Below the pieces are notes generated by a model, which ran no database searches, was not told the origin of the DNA, and saw nothing but the letters and a program-made list of their open reading frames with translations. From Platycarya strobilacea (taxonomy: Eukaryota; Streptophyta; Magnoliopsida; Fagales; Juglandaceae), in assembly GCA_036898215.1 (NCBI GenBank), contig CM072551.1, positions 36,233,563 through 36,297,562 of the forward strand: a stretch of DNA of 64,000 nt, given 5' to 3'. Position numbers and translations under genes: made by a program. Shown here piece after piece: positions 46,493 through 57,900 of the stretch (positions are counted from its first letter, which is position 1; each line of letters begins with the position of its first letter).

Positions 46493-47149
46493 ATTTTTTG
46501 TGTGTTGTAAACAACATTGGAGTAAGAGATGGAAATTGCTGTTCCATTGTACTTTGAGTAAGTAAATATTGGCCTAAGGTGAGAGTAACCAACAAATAAA
46601 TAGAAGCACTTAAAGTGAGCAAATTAAAATCCAAGAGATGAATCACATGAACAATTCTAGACTGAGAGGAAATCCAATAATCCAAAAAAATAGAAAGCCC
46701 ACTTGCTGAAAGAGCCTAAAAACAAAATTAGGCCACTAGAAATTACAATCGAGAAGAAAATATAGTGCCAAGAGTAAGAAAACCAGGGTAGCGCTGAAGA
46801 ATCAAGTCAAAGAAAGAAACAAAGCTGCCGAAATAAAGTTGGGAGGTCAAAGTCAAAACACCCAAGTGTCTAACCAAGAGAAACAAGCCAGATCCAAGAA
46901 GTGTCAGGTTCACCAGAAACGAAGCAGACACTGTTGAGAGAAAGGAACCTATGTTCTGAGAGTGCCACTGCCACAGAAATGCTGGAAAAACCAAGAAAAG
47001 GGACAGAGGATGTCGACAGACTCAACCAACCCCACAGATGACATCGAATACCACAACTGAGAAAAGTTCGATAGCCGAAACTGAGATGGAACCTCAGAGA
47101 CGCAATAGTATGGCGCCGATAATGAAGCCTCGAACCTGGAACACCCATG

Positions 47150-47762
47150 TATTGGGAATAAGCAATTCAAAAAACAGCAATCGAAGTAACGCAGCGGATG
47201 CATTAAAGAGAAATTTAAAAACGATAGATAGAACACATCGATATAAGTGGTTCAGCTCAGAATAAGCCTACGTCAACTGTGGGGTCGGTCTTAAAACTTC
47301 ACTATAACAAAGATAGAGTATAGAGATTGAATCCAAGGAGTCTACAATATAATCACTCATTCTCACATGTATACTCTCGAACTCACAAGTGTTTACTCTC
47401 AAGAACAATTCAAGAACACTTGAAGAACTCAAAATACAGAAGAAATGAGAAAATGGGTAGAGGTCCGAGCGTTTAACGTTCAAATGATCGCGTTTGCCTT
47501 ATATAAGTGACACTCGCTCGAGCGAGACTTCTCTCGCTCGAGCGAGATACTTTTCTAAATCGTGCAAACCCTATGGAAAGAACATTAGCTCGAAGCGATG
47601 CTCAAGCAAACTGTTGAGCAAACTGACACGTTGCAATCTCGCTCGAGCAAGAAGTCGAGCAAGGGTCTCGTGAAGTCTCTTGGTGGTTCTCGCTCGAGCT
47701 GGATGTCGAGCGAGAGTCGAGTGAGAAACAGAGGAGGCGGTTATTCAAGCCACCTCTCAATA
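47150..47762 (-). repeat. 3' LTR of CE6, 613 bases
   Basis: Contains clean TCGCTCGAGCGA palindromes (47514-47525 and 47533-47544), a TATA-like CTTATATAAG near 47498 and two units of a 52-base minisatellite near 47636-47730. Confidence 0.85.
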
Positions 47763-50700
47763 AATCTCAGCTTGACTTGAATACCACAAGCCTCACTGAA
47801 ATAATCAAAGGAACAACCCCATCAAAATCTCCTAAGGGATCCGGAAACCCTGAACACCAATCAAGTCCAAATAGAGTTTGAACTCGTGCACTGGAACTGG
47901 ATTCTTCATCATGTATGCTGGATTCTTTGTAGTAGCAATTTTCATAATGCCTGCTATACCGTTAGCAACAATTTCCCTAAGGAAATGATACCTGACATCA
48001 ATGCGCTTTGTTCTCTCATGATACATTTGGTTTTTGGTCAAATGTATTGCACTCTAACTGTCACAATAAATTGACATTTCATCCTGCTGAAGTCCCAAGT
48101 CACTAATCAGGCCATTTAACCAAATGGCCTCCTTAACAGCCTCAGCTGCTGCCATATATTCTGCCTCGGTAGTTGATAAAGCAACAGTTGATTGAAGTGT
48201 TGCTTTCCAACTAATAGCATAACCATAAAGTGTAAACACATAACCTGCCAATGATCTTCTTCTGTCTAAATCCCCAATATAATCAGAATCAACATATCCA
48301 AAAACATTAGAACTGAGATGAACATCTCTATAAAAAACTAAGCCAACATGCAAAATTCCTTTCAAATACCTCAAAATCTATTTCACTGCCTGCCAGTGAA
48401 TTTTACATGGATTAGCCATGTATTTGCTAATAACACTCACTGCCTGTGAAATATTTGGACGGGTATACACTATCGCATACATCACACTGCCGACGACATT
48501 GGAATAGGGAACACTTGTCATAGTCCGCTCCTCATCATCTGTCTGTGGAGATAGAGAAGCTGAAAGTTTGAAATGTAATGCAAGCGGTGTGCTTACAGGT
48601 TTGGATGTAGACATCCTAAACTTGTTAAGTACCTTCTCAATGTACTTTCTCTGACAAGTACAACTTACCAACTTTCTTATCCCTATAGATTTTCATACCC
48701 AAAATCTTTCTTGCCATGCCTAAATCTTTCATCTCAAACTCATTTCTAAGTTGAATTTTCATCAAATCAACATCCTACATGCTCTTAGCAACTATAAACA
48801 TGTCATCAACATAAAGCAATAAGTGAATGAAAGATCTATCAGGCAATTGTTTATGATAAACACAGCAATCATAGCTATTCCTCAAATAACCATGATCAAT
48901 CATAAACAAATCAAAACGTTTATACCATTGCCTCGGAGTTTGCTTCAAACCATATAATGATTTCTTCAATCTGCATACACGGTCCTCCTTGCCTGAAATG
49001 ATAAATCCTTCTGGCTGATGCATATAAATAGTCTCTACAAGCTCGCCATGTAAAAATGTTGTTTTAATATCAAGCTACTATAACTCCAAGATATATAATG
49101 CCGTGATGGCAAGTAAAACCATGATCGAATTGTGTTTTACAATCGGGGAGAAGACCTCATCGAAGTTTATCCCTTCCCTCTAACTATAGCCCTTAGCAAC
49201 TAGGCGTGCCTTATATCTTGCATTTGTATCATTCTAGATTCCCTCTTTTCTTTTGAAGACCCATTTGCAGCCAATAGTCTTCGTCTTCACTGGCAACTTA
49301 ACCAAATCCCACGTTTGGTTTTTATGAAAAGACTCAATCTCTTCACTCATCGCTGAGCAAACTCTGTACTCCTCACAGCCTTTGAATAACTAGAAGGCTC
49401 TTGACCAACTATAGCTTCTGCTGTAGTAAGGGCGTACATCACCATGTCTGCATGAGCATATTTCTAAGGTGATATAATCTGCCTTTGTTGTCTACCAGTA
49501 GCAATGCTGTATTCCTGCTCATCACGTGCATCAGTCTCTGAATTGGAATCATGCCCATTAGCAACTTCATGATCCTAGGTGTCATCTAGCATCCTCTATG
49601 GAGCCAGTAGCTCCACTTGTTTGCCTTTTCCCTAGTCTGCTCTTGTCATCATAGTAAAGTCTTTTCTCGGATTAAGAATAGACTGTTCATCGAAAACAAC
49701 ATCTCTATTTACTACAAACTTGAGTGATTTGGAATCAGTACACCATAATCTGTATCCCTTCACCCTACTAGCATATCCCATGAATATGCATTTCTTTGCC
49801 CCTGATTCTAGCTTACCCTCATTTACATGAAAATAAGCAGGACAACCGAAAATTTTTAAATTTAAGTAATCAACCGAAGTATCAGACCATGCCTAATTTG
49901 GTGTTTTCAAATCAATAGTCGTGGCTGGTGAGCGGTTAACTAGAAAACAAGCTGTGTCGACTGCTTCCGCCTATAAGTCTTTAGACAGGCCCGCATTAGA
50001 GAGCATACTGCGTGCTCTCTCAATAGTGTGCCGTTCATCCATTTAGCTACCACATTTTGCTGTGGAGTGTGTCTAATTATATGGTGTTTGGCAATGTCTT
50101 CGTTCTTGCAGAATTCATCAAACTTTCCTCCACAGAACTCCATGCCATTGTCAGTCCGAAGCCGTTTCACTTTCTTGCCTGTCTGATTCTCAATAAAAGT
50201 TTTCCAATGCTTGAAATTGGTGAAAACATCACTCTTCTGCTTGAGAAAATATGCCCACACCTTCCGTGAGTAATCATCAATCAAAGTAAGTAGGTAGTTA
50301 GCTCTACCTTTCGATGGAACAGAAGATGGACCCCAAAGGTCCGAATGAATGTAGTTCACAGTACTCTTGGTTCTGTGAACTCCTGTAGCAAACTGCACTC
50401 TGCACTATTTTCCAAAGACGCAATGCTCGCACAAATCAAGTTTGAAAATTTTCGGATTCCCTAACAAACCCTGCTTACTGAGGATAGACATCCCCTTCTC
50501 ACTCATATGATCCAAACGCATATGCCATGGATGAGTGAGATCTGAATCTGAATCGACTGATATAGATACTGAAGTCGCACCTGTCACAGTACTACCCTAA
50601 AGGAAATACAGCCCATCAAATTTATCTCCCCTCATTACAATCATGAAGCCCTTACTGACTTTCATCGCTCCACCTTCACCTGTGTACCTGAAGCCTAAAG

Positions 50701-51798
50701 AGTCAAGTGCTCCCGTCGAGATAAGATTTTTCTTCAAATATGGAATGTGTCGAACATTAGATAATGTCCTAGCAATCTTGCATGCCATATCGTTATCCAA
50801 CTAAATGGAACCCTCATTGACTGATTCATATGACGTGAGCCAATCCCTCTTGGGACACATATGGAATGTACAATCTGAATCCATAATCCACTTGTCACTG
50901 AAATGACTGCTCGAGTCGCTGATTGCTAGAACAAAATATGAGCCATCAGAATCATCTGCTACACTGATGGCATTCGAGGAACTGGTAGATTCCTCTTTCT
51001 TTTTTTAGCTTGGTGCACTCGTTCTTGTAATGACTGAACTTGTGACAGTAGTAACATTCCATATTTTTTTTGTTACCCTTCGACTGCGATTTATCCCTGG
51101 ACTTGCCTCTGCCATTCTCTAAACTCTTCTCACTGGATCTTTCTCGACTAGAAGAACTTTTTACAAACAAGCAACTGGCTTGATTTTCACTACCCTTGTC
51201 ACCAAACTTGCTTCTCAAATCCTTGGAATTCAAAGCAAATTTCACATCTGCTAAAAAAATTATATCTCTTTCATACAGTATAGAATTTACAAAATTTTCA
51301 AATGACATTGGTAATGAACACAAAACAATTAAGGCTTGATCTTTCTCTTCAAGCTTAATGTCTATATTTCTAAGATACATGATAATCTTATTAAACTCAT
51401 TTAGGTGTTCAGTAATGGAAGTTCATTCATACATTTTAAGAGTATACAATTGTTGTTGCAAATACCAACGGTTAGTGAGAGATTTCTTCATATATAAGCT
51501 TTCTAGCTTTTCCCAGAGACCAACAACGGTCTTTTCCTCAGTAACCTCTCTCAAAACACCATCAGATAGTGATAAAAGAATAGTGCTGTGTACCTTATCT
51601 TCCTCGTCCTTAGACGGTTCAAGGAATCAGCAGGCACTCTTTCTTTAAGAACCTTGTACAAACCCTACTGACACAACAAAGTTTTCATCTTTATGCGCCA
51701 TAAACTGAAACTGTTCTGTCCATCAAATTTCTCCATTTCAAATCTTGCTGTAGCCATCCTCTGATCTTTACTGAGCTTAATAGCTCTGATACCAGTTT

Positions 51799-52514
51799 GT
51801 TAGGAATAAGCAGTTCAACAAACAACAATAATCGAAGTAACGCAGCGGATGCAACAAAGAAAAATTTAAAAACAATAGATAGAACACAGCGATATAAGTG
51901 GTTCTGCTCAGAATAAGCTTACGTCCACTGTGGGGTCGATCTCAAAACTTCACTATAACAAAGATGGAGTAAAGAGATTAAATCCAAGGATTCTACAATA
52001 TAATCACTCAGTATCACGTGTATTCTCTCAACCTTACAAGTGTTTACTCTCAAGAACACTCAAGAACACTTGAAAAACTCAAAATAAGAGGAAATGAGAA
52101 AATGGGCAGAGGTCTGGGCTTTCAATGTTCAAATAAACATCTTTTTCTTATATAAGTGATACTCGCTCTAGCAAGACTGCTCTTGCTCGAGCGAGACACT
52201 GTTCTAAACGGCGCAAACCCTATGGAAAGAACATTAGTTGAAAGCGAGGCTCAAGCGAACTGTTGAGCGAACTGACACGTTGCAATCTCGCTCTAGCGGG
52301 AAGTCGAGAGAGGGTCTAGCGAAATCTCTGCCTAGTTCTCTCTCGAGCTGGATGTCGAGCGAGGGTCTCACAAACTCTTTGTATGGAATCTCGTTTGAGT
52401 TGGATGTCGAGCGAGGGTCGAGTGAATTCTTTGTATGATTCTCGCTAGAGCTGAATGTCGAGTGAGAGTCTAGCGAGAAATAGAGGAGGCGCTTATTCAA
52501 GCCACCTCTCAACA
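51799..52514 (-). repeat. 5' LTR of CE6, 716 bases
   Basis: Starts TGTTGAGAGGTGGCTTGAA and ends TATTCCTAACA on the minus strand. It carries four units of the 52-base minisatellite (about 52285-52490) against two in the 3' LTR, which accounts for the 103-base length difference. Palindromes here have point changes. Confidence 0.88.
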
Positions 52515-53040
52515 CCATAGATGCACTCAAATAGTGCCAATGAGTAAGACCCACGAAGAAATTCCGGTAATCACTAAGCCAGTGTCAGAATACCAAGTAG
52601 CCACCAAGATTGTAGATAGACAGCACTTGAAGACCAGAATAGAGACCATGAATTGCAACTAGACAACGTCGAACCAGAGACCTAAAAGCAACTCAAGCAC
52701 CTGAAGTCGAGAACTGACCAACAAGCTCCAAACAGTGAGGGTCAAGAGCCACACACGGGAGCCCACAAATAGACTTTGAAGATGCTGAGAATGGAAACCC
52801 AAATAAACAAGTCACCGAGAAGGAGAAACTCAAGAGAAATTTTTTTTTGAAGAACTCAATAACCTGCTATTGATATCATGTAAAACTTTGCCAAAATTTT
52901 CAATTGAGGCGTACCTTTTTTTATTAAAATAAAATAAAATTTTTAAGATTACAAAATTTATCTTATCTAAATAGGTATAAATTTAATATAAATATAAAAT
53001 AGACTTAAAAAATATATCTTATTTAAACATTGCTGCATCA

Positions 53041-54249
53041 TTTTTAATTGATATCGATTTTTTTATGGCAATCAAATGTAGAATCATTTTCGAGACTAGC
53101 AGAGCCTAAAAGAAGGGAATCCATCTAATCATTCCATCATATAGACCTTAATCTTTTAATGTCTTGGATTGCAGTGCCTTTTTTTGTCCACTTTCTTTTG
53201 TTAGAAATATGCTCCATAAGTTTTAAGTTTTGTTTATATTAAAGAGTGAGTTGAGCTTATTTTAATTTATTTTTAATTTTTTATTATATTTTTTTAATTT
53301 TTTTTATATAAAATACAAATTTTAATATATATTTTTCAAATTCTAATACACATTTTTTAAATTTCAATTCAATTTTTTTTAATTTTAAAATAATAATAAT
53401 ATTAAAAAAATAAACTAAACTATCTTAATTGATCTCATATTTCAATCCAAACAGATAGTTCTACATACAACTATGCACACTAACAATATACCCATTTCAT
53501 ATTCAAAATTGCTAATAATGATTTACACAGAAGAGTTCTCAATAAACATGTAGAGTTTCAAGTAATCATAACAATTCACGAGGATGAAGATTGAAACTAA
53601 ATAATAGATGGTAGCAAACCAACCTTCCAACCAAATCCACTTAAGGCATTACTAACCATTCAAAACAAAAATAGGGCAATAAGCTTCCAATTCACGTTCA
53701 ATCAAAAGATCCAATATATATTATACAAAAAGAAAATGCTAGAAAGAGAGAGAGAGAGTAAAAACCCAATTCCAGAACCAAAAAAAGGAGTCGTTATATG
53801 TCAAAACTATAAGCTTACTACAACCAAAAGGATACACATTCTTAATGTCTTAACCACCCCCTCTCAGCCAAAGCAAGCCTCCCAAAAAGTAACTTCCTAA
53901 TTACCTATGAATTTGAAAGACGCCCAATTCCAAAATAGAAAAAAAGAAAAAGAAAAAAGGAAGCTTCTTTAATTTTAAAGAAGGTTGCCACGATTACTGC
54001 ATGCTCTGTACTCTTTATTATCTCTATGAAAATATCAATAGGTGAGTCTAAACTCTAAAGTACTAAGATACGAAGTTTGATTCAAAATCTCAAACAAGTG
54101 CATATACCTCATGGAGATTGGAGTTGCGAAAACTCTGAAAGTTTCTTTACAAATTTACACAGATATGATCATAAATTTGTTAACTAATAGCAAACATCTT
54201 ATAATTCTCAACATTGAAATTAAAATCTTACCTACAAGTCGAAAGAACC
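53041..54249 (-). pseudogene. Unit B: copy of DnaJ intron 1, second part
   Basis: Matches about 18920-19850 of the DnaJ locus (GAGACTAGCAGAGCCTAAAA, GTCTTGGATTGCAGTGC, AAACATGTAGAGTTTCAAG). A MITE-like insert at about 53225-53465, with ends like TTTTGTTTATATTAAAGAG and CAATCCAAACAGATAG, is missing from the source. It ends at GAACC, where the short LTR element sits. Confidence 0.8.
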
Positions 54250-55760
54250 CGTTACACATGTAATGAGCTGGACTTATGGGCCGAATTACTCATGGACTAG
54301 GGACGTGAAGGTTTGGACCAGGAAAGCGTGGTAGGTTGGCAAGGGTTACGGCCAATTATCTTCGTAAGTCTGATTAGGCCTTTTAAGGCATATGGGTGTG
54401 TCAATTTATTCTTTAGTCCCTTATAATTGATTCAGACTATAGGCAGCGGACATTTGGCTATAAATAAGCTTTTCATGTACTTTTCCAGATCATCGAAAGT
54501 TCCAGAATCTAATACCATCAAAAGTTTATTTCTCTACATCTCTCTCATTCCTCTCAAAGTCTGGAGATTTTTCACTTTCTAAGTGAGCAATAAGCCCTAA
54601 TTCATTTATGAATACTTCAATACTGTTACAAGTGTTACCTAGAGTCAATCCTTATTTGGCATTTACGTCATTAATCCATGAAATTAATCATGGATTTACT
54701 TCTTCAATTGCAACAAGGTTGTGAAGTGTTTCAGCAACAGCCAAAGAGATTTGGCGATAAAATTGCTAACGTGAAAAAAGAAATCAACGCAGCCATAGAT
54801 GCATTCATGGATGAGTTTTCTAAATTAATCAAAAATACTATCCAAGAAGCAATTGAGATTGAGATGATTTTTCCGCTATCTATCAAGGTTACAGTGGCAA
54901 ACGAAAATGAGGAAGAAGAATTCAATAGTTTATTTCCAGGTGAAGGTTCAAGAAAGCGAAGGAGGGTTGTGGGAGAGAATAACCTCCTCTGAGAATTTCG
55001 AGAGCTTGCCTTTGGTACTGGATCAAGAGCTAATGCATCACCATCACCTTTGAAAGCTCTAGGAATGGCAACTTCTCCGTTGCTGCAAACAACAGTTTGG
55101 TGGTAGTTCATGACCTTCATGACTTCATCGTTTTCCCTTCTCCTATTTCTAGCAACAACGAGCGGATGATGCTCTAGGACACATCTATGTAGCTGAGGGA
55201 GAATCAGAGAGGATAGGAGTTTTTCACTTCTCTTTTGCTTGAATTTTTTCCACTCAGTGTTGCTTTGAAACCATTTGATAGAGGAAAGATTCAAGAGATT
55301 GGAAAGAAGTTTCCTGGGAAACTTATCACGAACTCAAGCACACATCGTGGGCGTGGTGGTCTAAAGGGGGGGGACTTTGTTACACATGTAATGAGATGGG
55401 CTTATGGGCTAATTACTCATGGACTAGGGATATGAATGTTTGGACTAGGAAAGCGTGGTGGGTGGGCAAGGGTTACGGCCTAGTTATTTTCATAAGTCTG
55501 ATTAGGCCTTTTAAAGCATATGGGTGTGTCAATTTACTCTTTAGTCCCTTGTAATTGATTCAGACTATAGGTGGTGGATATTTGGCTATAAATAAGCCTT
55601 TGCATGTATTTTTCCAGATCATCCAGAGTTCCAGAATCTAATACCATTAGAAGTTCATTTCTCTACGTCTCTCTCATTTCTCTTAAAGTCTGGAGATTTC
55701 TCACTCTCTAAGTGAGCAATTAAGCCCTAATTTGTTCATAAATACATCAATACTGTTACA
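54250..55760 (+). mobile_element. Short non-autonomous LTR element (TRIM/SMART-like), 1511 bases
   Basis: LTRs at 54250-54630 and 55378-55760 are flanked by an exact GAACC duplication (54245-54249 and 55761-55765). The 5' LTR starts CG instead of TG. A polypurine tract AAAGGGGGGGGACTT (about 55363-55377) precedes the 3' LTR. The interior is about 750 bases with no gag or pol. It was already present before the tandem duplication, because its truncated 5' LTR sits at the same place in unit A. Confidence 0.9.
54678..54992 (+). CDS. Open frame of 104 codons inside the short LTR element
   Basis: The product has an alpha-helical, charged look (KRFGDKIANVKKEINAAIDA), an acidic patch EEEEF and a basic RKRRR near the end. 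No known domain. A 187-codon open frame covers the same stretch on the other strand (54731-55294). Two long opposed frames suggest captured host sequence; which strand was coding is unclear. Confidence 0.3.
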   Translation: MKLIMDLLLQLQQGCEVFQQQPKRFGDKIANVKKEINAAIDAFMDEFSKLIKNTIQEAIEIEMIFPLSIKVTVANENEEEEFNSLFPGEGSRKRRRVVGENNLL

Positions 55761-55980
55761 GAACCTAATTTCATATGAATCTAATAGAAAGAGAGAAAAA
55801 ATTAAGCTTTTTACGAAGGAATAGGCTTCCGGGGAGAGAAAGTACAAAGAATGATACCTTACGAGCTTAGAGAGAAGGAATATAAATGGTGCCCTTTGCG
55901 TCTCTCTCCCAGATGTACAAAAGACTTTGAAGTTTTAACCTTGTCGTTGGCAATCTTCTATAGGGAATAGGAATTGCCAC
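55761..55980 (-). pseudogene. Unit B: copy of DnaJ 5'UTR exon and its donor
   Basis: Matches about 19860-20060: ATACCTTACGAGCTTAGAGAG is shared, so the GT donor is preserved, and CGTCTCTCTCCCAGATG follows. Similarity stops near 55980 (GGAATTGCC). The DnaJ promoter itself is not included. Confidence 0.8.
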
Positions 55981-56313
55981 TGCCAAAACCAAATTTGCTT
56001 TCTCTTAAAAGCCTTTCACTTTAGGGCTCTTTTTAATTGGCTGCTTGGCTGAGGGCTATATCTACAAATAGACTTTCCTTTCAGCTCGGAAAAGATGATG
56101 CCAGTGATGTTTATTATCGAATTGGAGGATCCACATGAATCTCTAGAATATTCTGGTACTTGGTATATGACTTATCTGGTCGAACCAGATACTTTTGGAT
56201 GTTCTATTTAGAGAGCAAGTAGTTTGTCCACAAAAATTCTGGGTTCGCCCTGGCCCTAGTCAACATGGCTAAGGCCTCTACACCAAGGCTTTTTGCGGAT
56301 GGAAGAAGCCTCC
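55981..56313. other. Unassigned sequence between the DnaJ fragment and CE7
   Basis: Less A+T-rich than its surroundings, with broken open frames on both strands and no recognised domain. It may be the remainder of the captured or duplicated block, or a gene scrap. Confidence 0.3.
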
Positions 56314-57415
56314 GATCAACTTAATGCCAATGGTTCATTTACCTTTCATGGGTCTCTTTGTTCAATCTCCAAAAGTGACATCTCCTTGGTGGCTTTCATC
56401 GCGCGTTATGAACAACTCATTTTTGTCGCACATATGGTTGCTAGCACTAGAATCAAGATACTATAGGCTGCTTTGATTAGCTTCACAACTATCATTATAC
56501 GATAGGAGAATTGTAGAATCATGATTTACTTCTCCATAATTTATTTCATTTTCCTCATTGCTAGTTTTTCGATACCAACACTTGATAGCATAATGTCCAT
56601 ATTTTTTTGCAAATATGACATTGAATTTGAGAATTTTCATACCTTGTATTTCGTCCTTTTCCTCTTCCTCTTTGATTATTTTGCACTGGTGGTTGATAAT
56701 TTCTTTTATATTGGTGTTGTTGAGAAGGATTTGCACCAGTATTCTAGAAATATCTTCCTCTTTCTCTTCCTCTTTGAGAATATTTTACCAGGAAATATCT
56801 TCCTCTGCCTCTTTTGATTCTTTTATTGCAATGACCACATGCTCAAGCTATAAACAAAGAGATTGAAGTATCTTTTCCATGACTCGAATGCCTTCAATCT
56901 TGTCGCCTAATCTTTTGTTCTAGTTAACAATAGTAAAAGTCCTTGTAAATTGACTCGTTCGCCTTCATATGTAATAACTCAAATTTGCCTTGAAAGACTT
57001 GGAGCAGAATCCTCGTGCTTTTCTCAATTCCACGATTTGACTTTTGAAGAATTTCTCATGCTTCTTTGGAGGTGCTAGCGGTGGAGATCTTCTCGAATGA
57101 TACTTAATCTATGCCTTGATATATCAGATACAAGGCCTTTTTATCTTTCTTCCTGGAATCTCTTAATGCGCTTTTTTGAGCTTCAGTCAGGCTTTCTTCA
57201 TCTTCCTTTGACATAGGTTCATCGTATCCAAGTTCTACCAAATCCCATAAATCTTGGAATGATATCAACACCTTCATCTGTATACTCAATTTTTCATAAT
57301 TATCTTTATTCAATTTTTGGAAACTGAGGTTGAAAGAAATTACCTGTAGATGCCATTAGGATTCTTGAACACCGACTCTTTTTTTTTTTCCTTTCTCTCC
57401 AAGCTCTGATACCAC
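56314..57415 (-). pseudogene. Second CE7-family gag and protease start, fused through a shared LTR
   Basis: On the minus strand from the LTR at 57416: a primer site TGGTATCAGAGC (57403-57414), gag (about 57350-56700, FQDLWDLVELGYDEP, ALYLIYQGID), a worn zinc knuckle near 56640 and the start of protease (to 56314). It matches CE7 at about 62600-61560 in the same order and stops inside protease. There are several stops and shifts. Confidence 0.8.
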
Positions 57416-57900
57416 TGTTGGAGCTTATCTATTTATGTATGAAATCAAGGACAACAATGGAAACCAACCAACACTTTCATTGGATTTTTGAAAGGAATAC
57501 ACAAAAAGAAACAACGAAATTTTATATTTCTGTCGGAGCTCTATCTCTCAATTGCTCTTCACTATATGTGATTTATTTCTTCTCTTAATCTATGTTATGA
57601 TGCATGCATGTGCAGCTGTAAATGAGGTATTCAAATTCAATTTGAATTCTTTTGCCACTTGAAGTAGTCAAATCCCAATTGAACTCTTCCTCTAACTTGT
57701 GTCGTCTAGAATGATGTTGGTTAATTTCATGCAAACTCAAGCCGCTTTCATCATCTCTAAGTGTCTTCAAGGCCAAGTAACTTCAAGGCTAAGTATCCGG
57801 ACTTCCTTCATGGCTAGGTAAAATGTCCTTCATGGCTAAGTGTCTTCACGATCAAGTAGAACTTTGTGGATTAATCTAGAACCAAGTATAATTTCCAATA
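57416..57900 (-). repeat. LTR shared by CE7 (3' LTR) and the 56.3 kb gag copy (5' LTR)
   Basis: It has pol and a purine tract on its right and a primer site plus gag on its left, so it serves both elements. Confidence 0.85.

Larger units (their letters stand above)
47150..52514 (-). mobile_element. CE6: copia retrotransposon nested in CE5 gag
   Basis: LTRs at 51799-52514 (5') and 47150-47762 (3'). Flanks are CCATG (47145-47149) and CCATA (52515-52519), a 5-base target duplication with one change. Next to the 5' LTR is a perfect primer site TGGTATCAGAGC (51783-51794, minus). Gag lies at about 51750-50952 with knuckle CYYCHKFSHYKNEC; protease context DSDCTFHMCP near 50870; integrase at about 50590-49940; RT at about 49300-48378 with YVDD near 48790; RNase H at about 48374-47832. 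The integrase glutamate context reads AKW rather than AER, and several stops are present. Same family as CE1. Confidence 0.92.
42904..53040 (-). mobile_element. CE5: copia retrotransposon split by CE6
   Basis: LTRs of 162 bases at 42904-43065 (3') and 52879-53040 (5') are on the minus strand. The primer site beside the 5' LTR reads TGATATCAATAGC, a worn iMet site. Domains in minus order: gag start (about 52870-52515), CE6 insertion, gag with two CCHC knuckles (CYSC..., CNYC... near 46410-46470), protease (WRIDYGASNYMTN near 46200), integrase (about 45900-44950), RT (about 44849-43990, YVDD near 44040) and RNase H (about 43515-43327). Many stops and shifts. No matching 5-base flanks: DnaJ sequence on the two sides is about 200 bases apart, so a deletion went with or followed insertion. 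Confidence 0.85.

Noticed and set aside
47038..47265. 75-codon plus-strand frame with asparagine/serine-rich product
   Set aside because: It crosses the CE5/CE6 junction, so it is a chance fusion of two transposons.
1..52514. CE1 and CE6 as two ends of one element
   Set aside because: They are on opposite strands, and CE6 has its own LTR pair and target duplication.
33899..53040. CE4 and CE5 as one insertion copied by the tandem duplication
   Set aside because: Their LTRs abut different DnaJ positions (source about 17355 and about 18725), and a duplicated insertion would keep the same junction.
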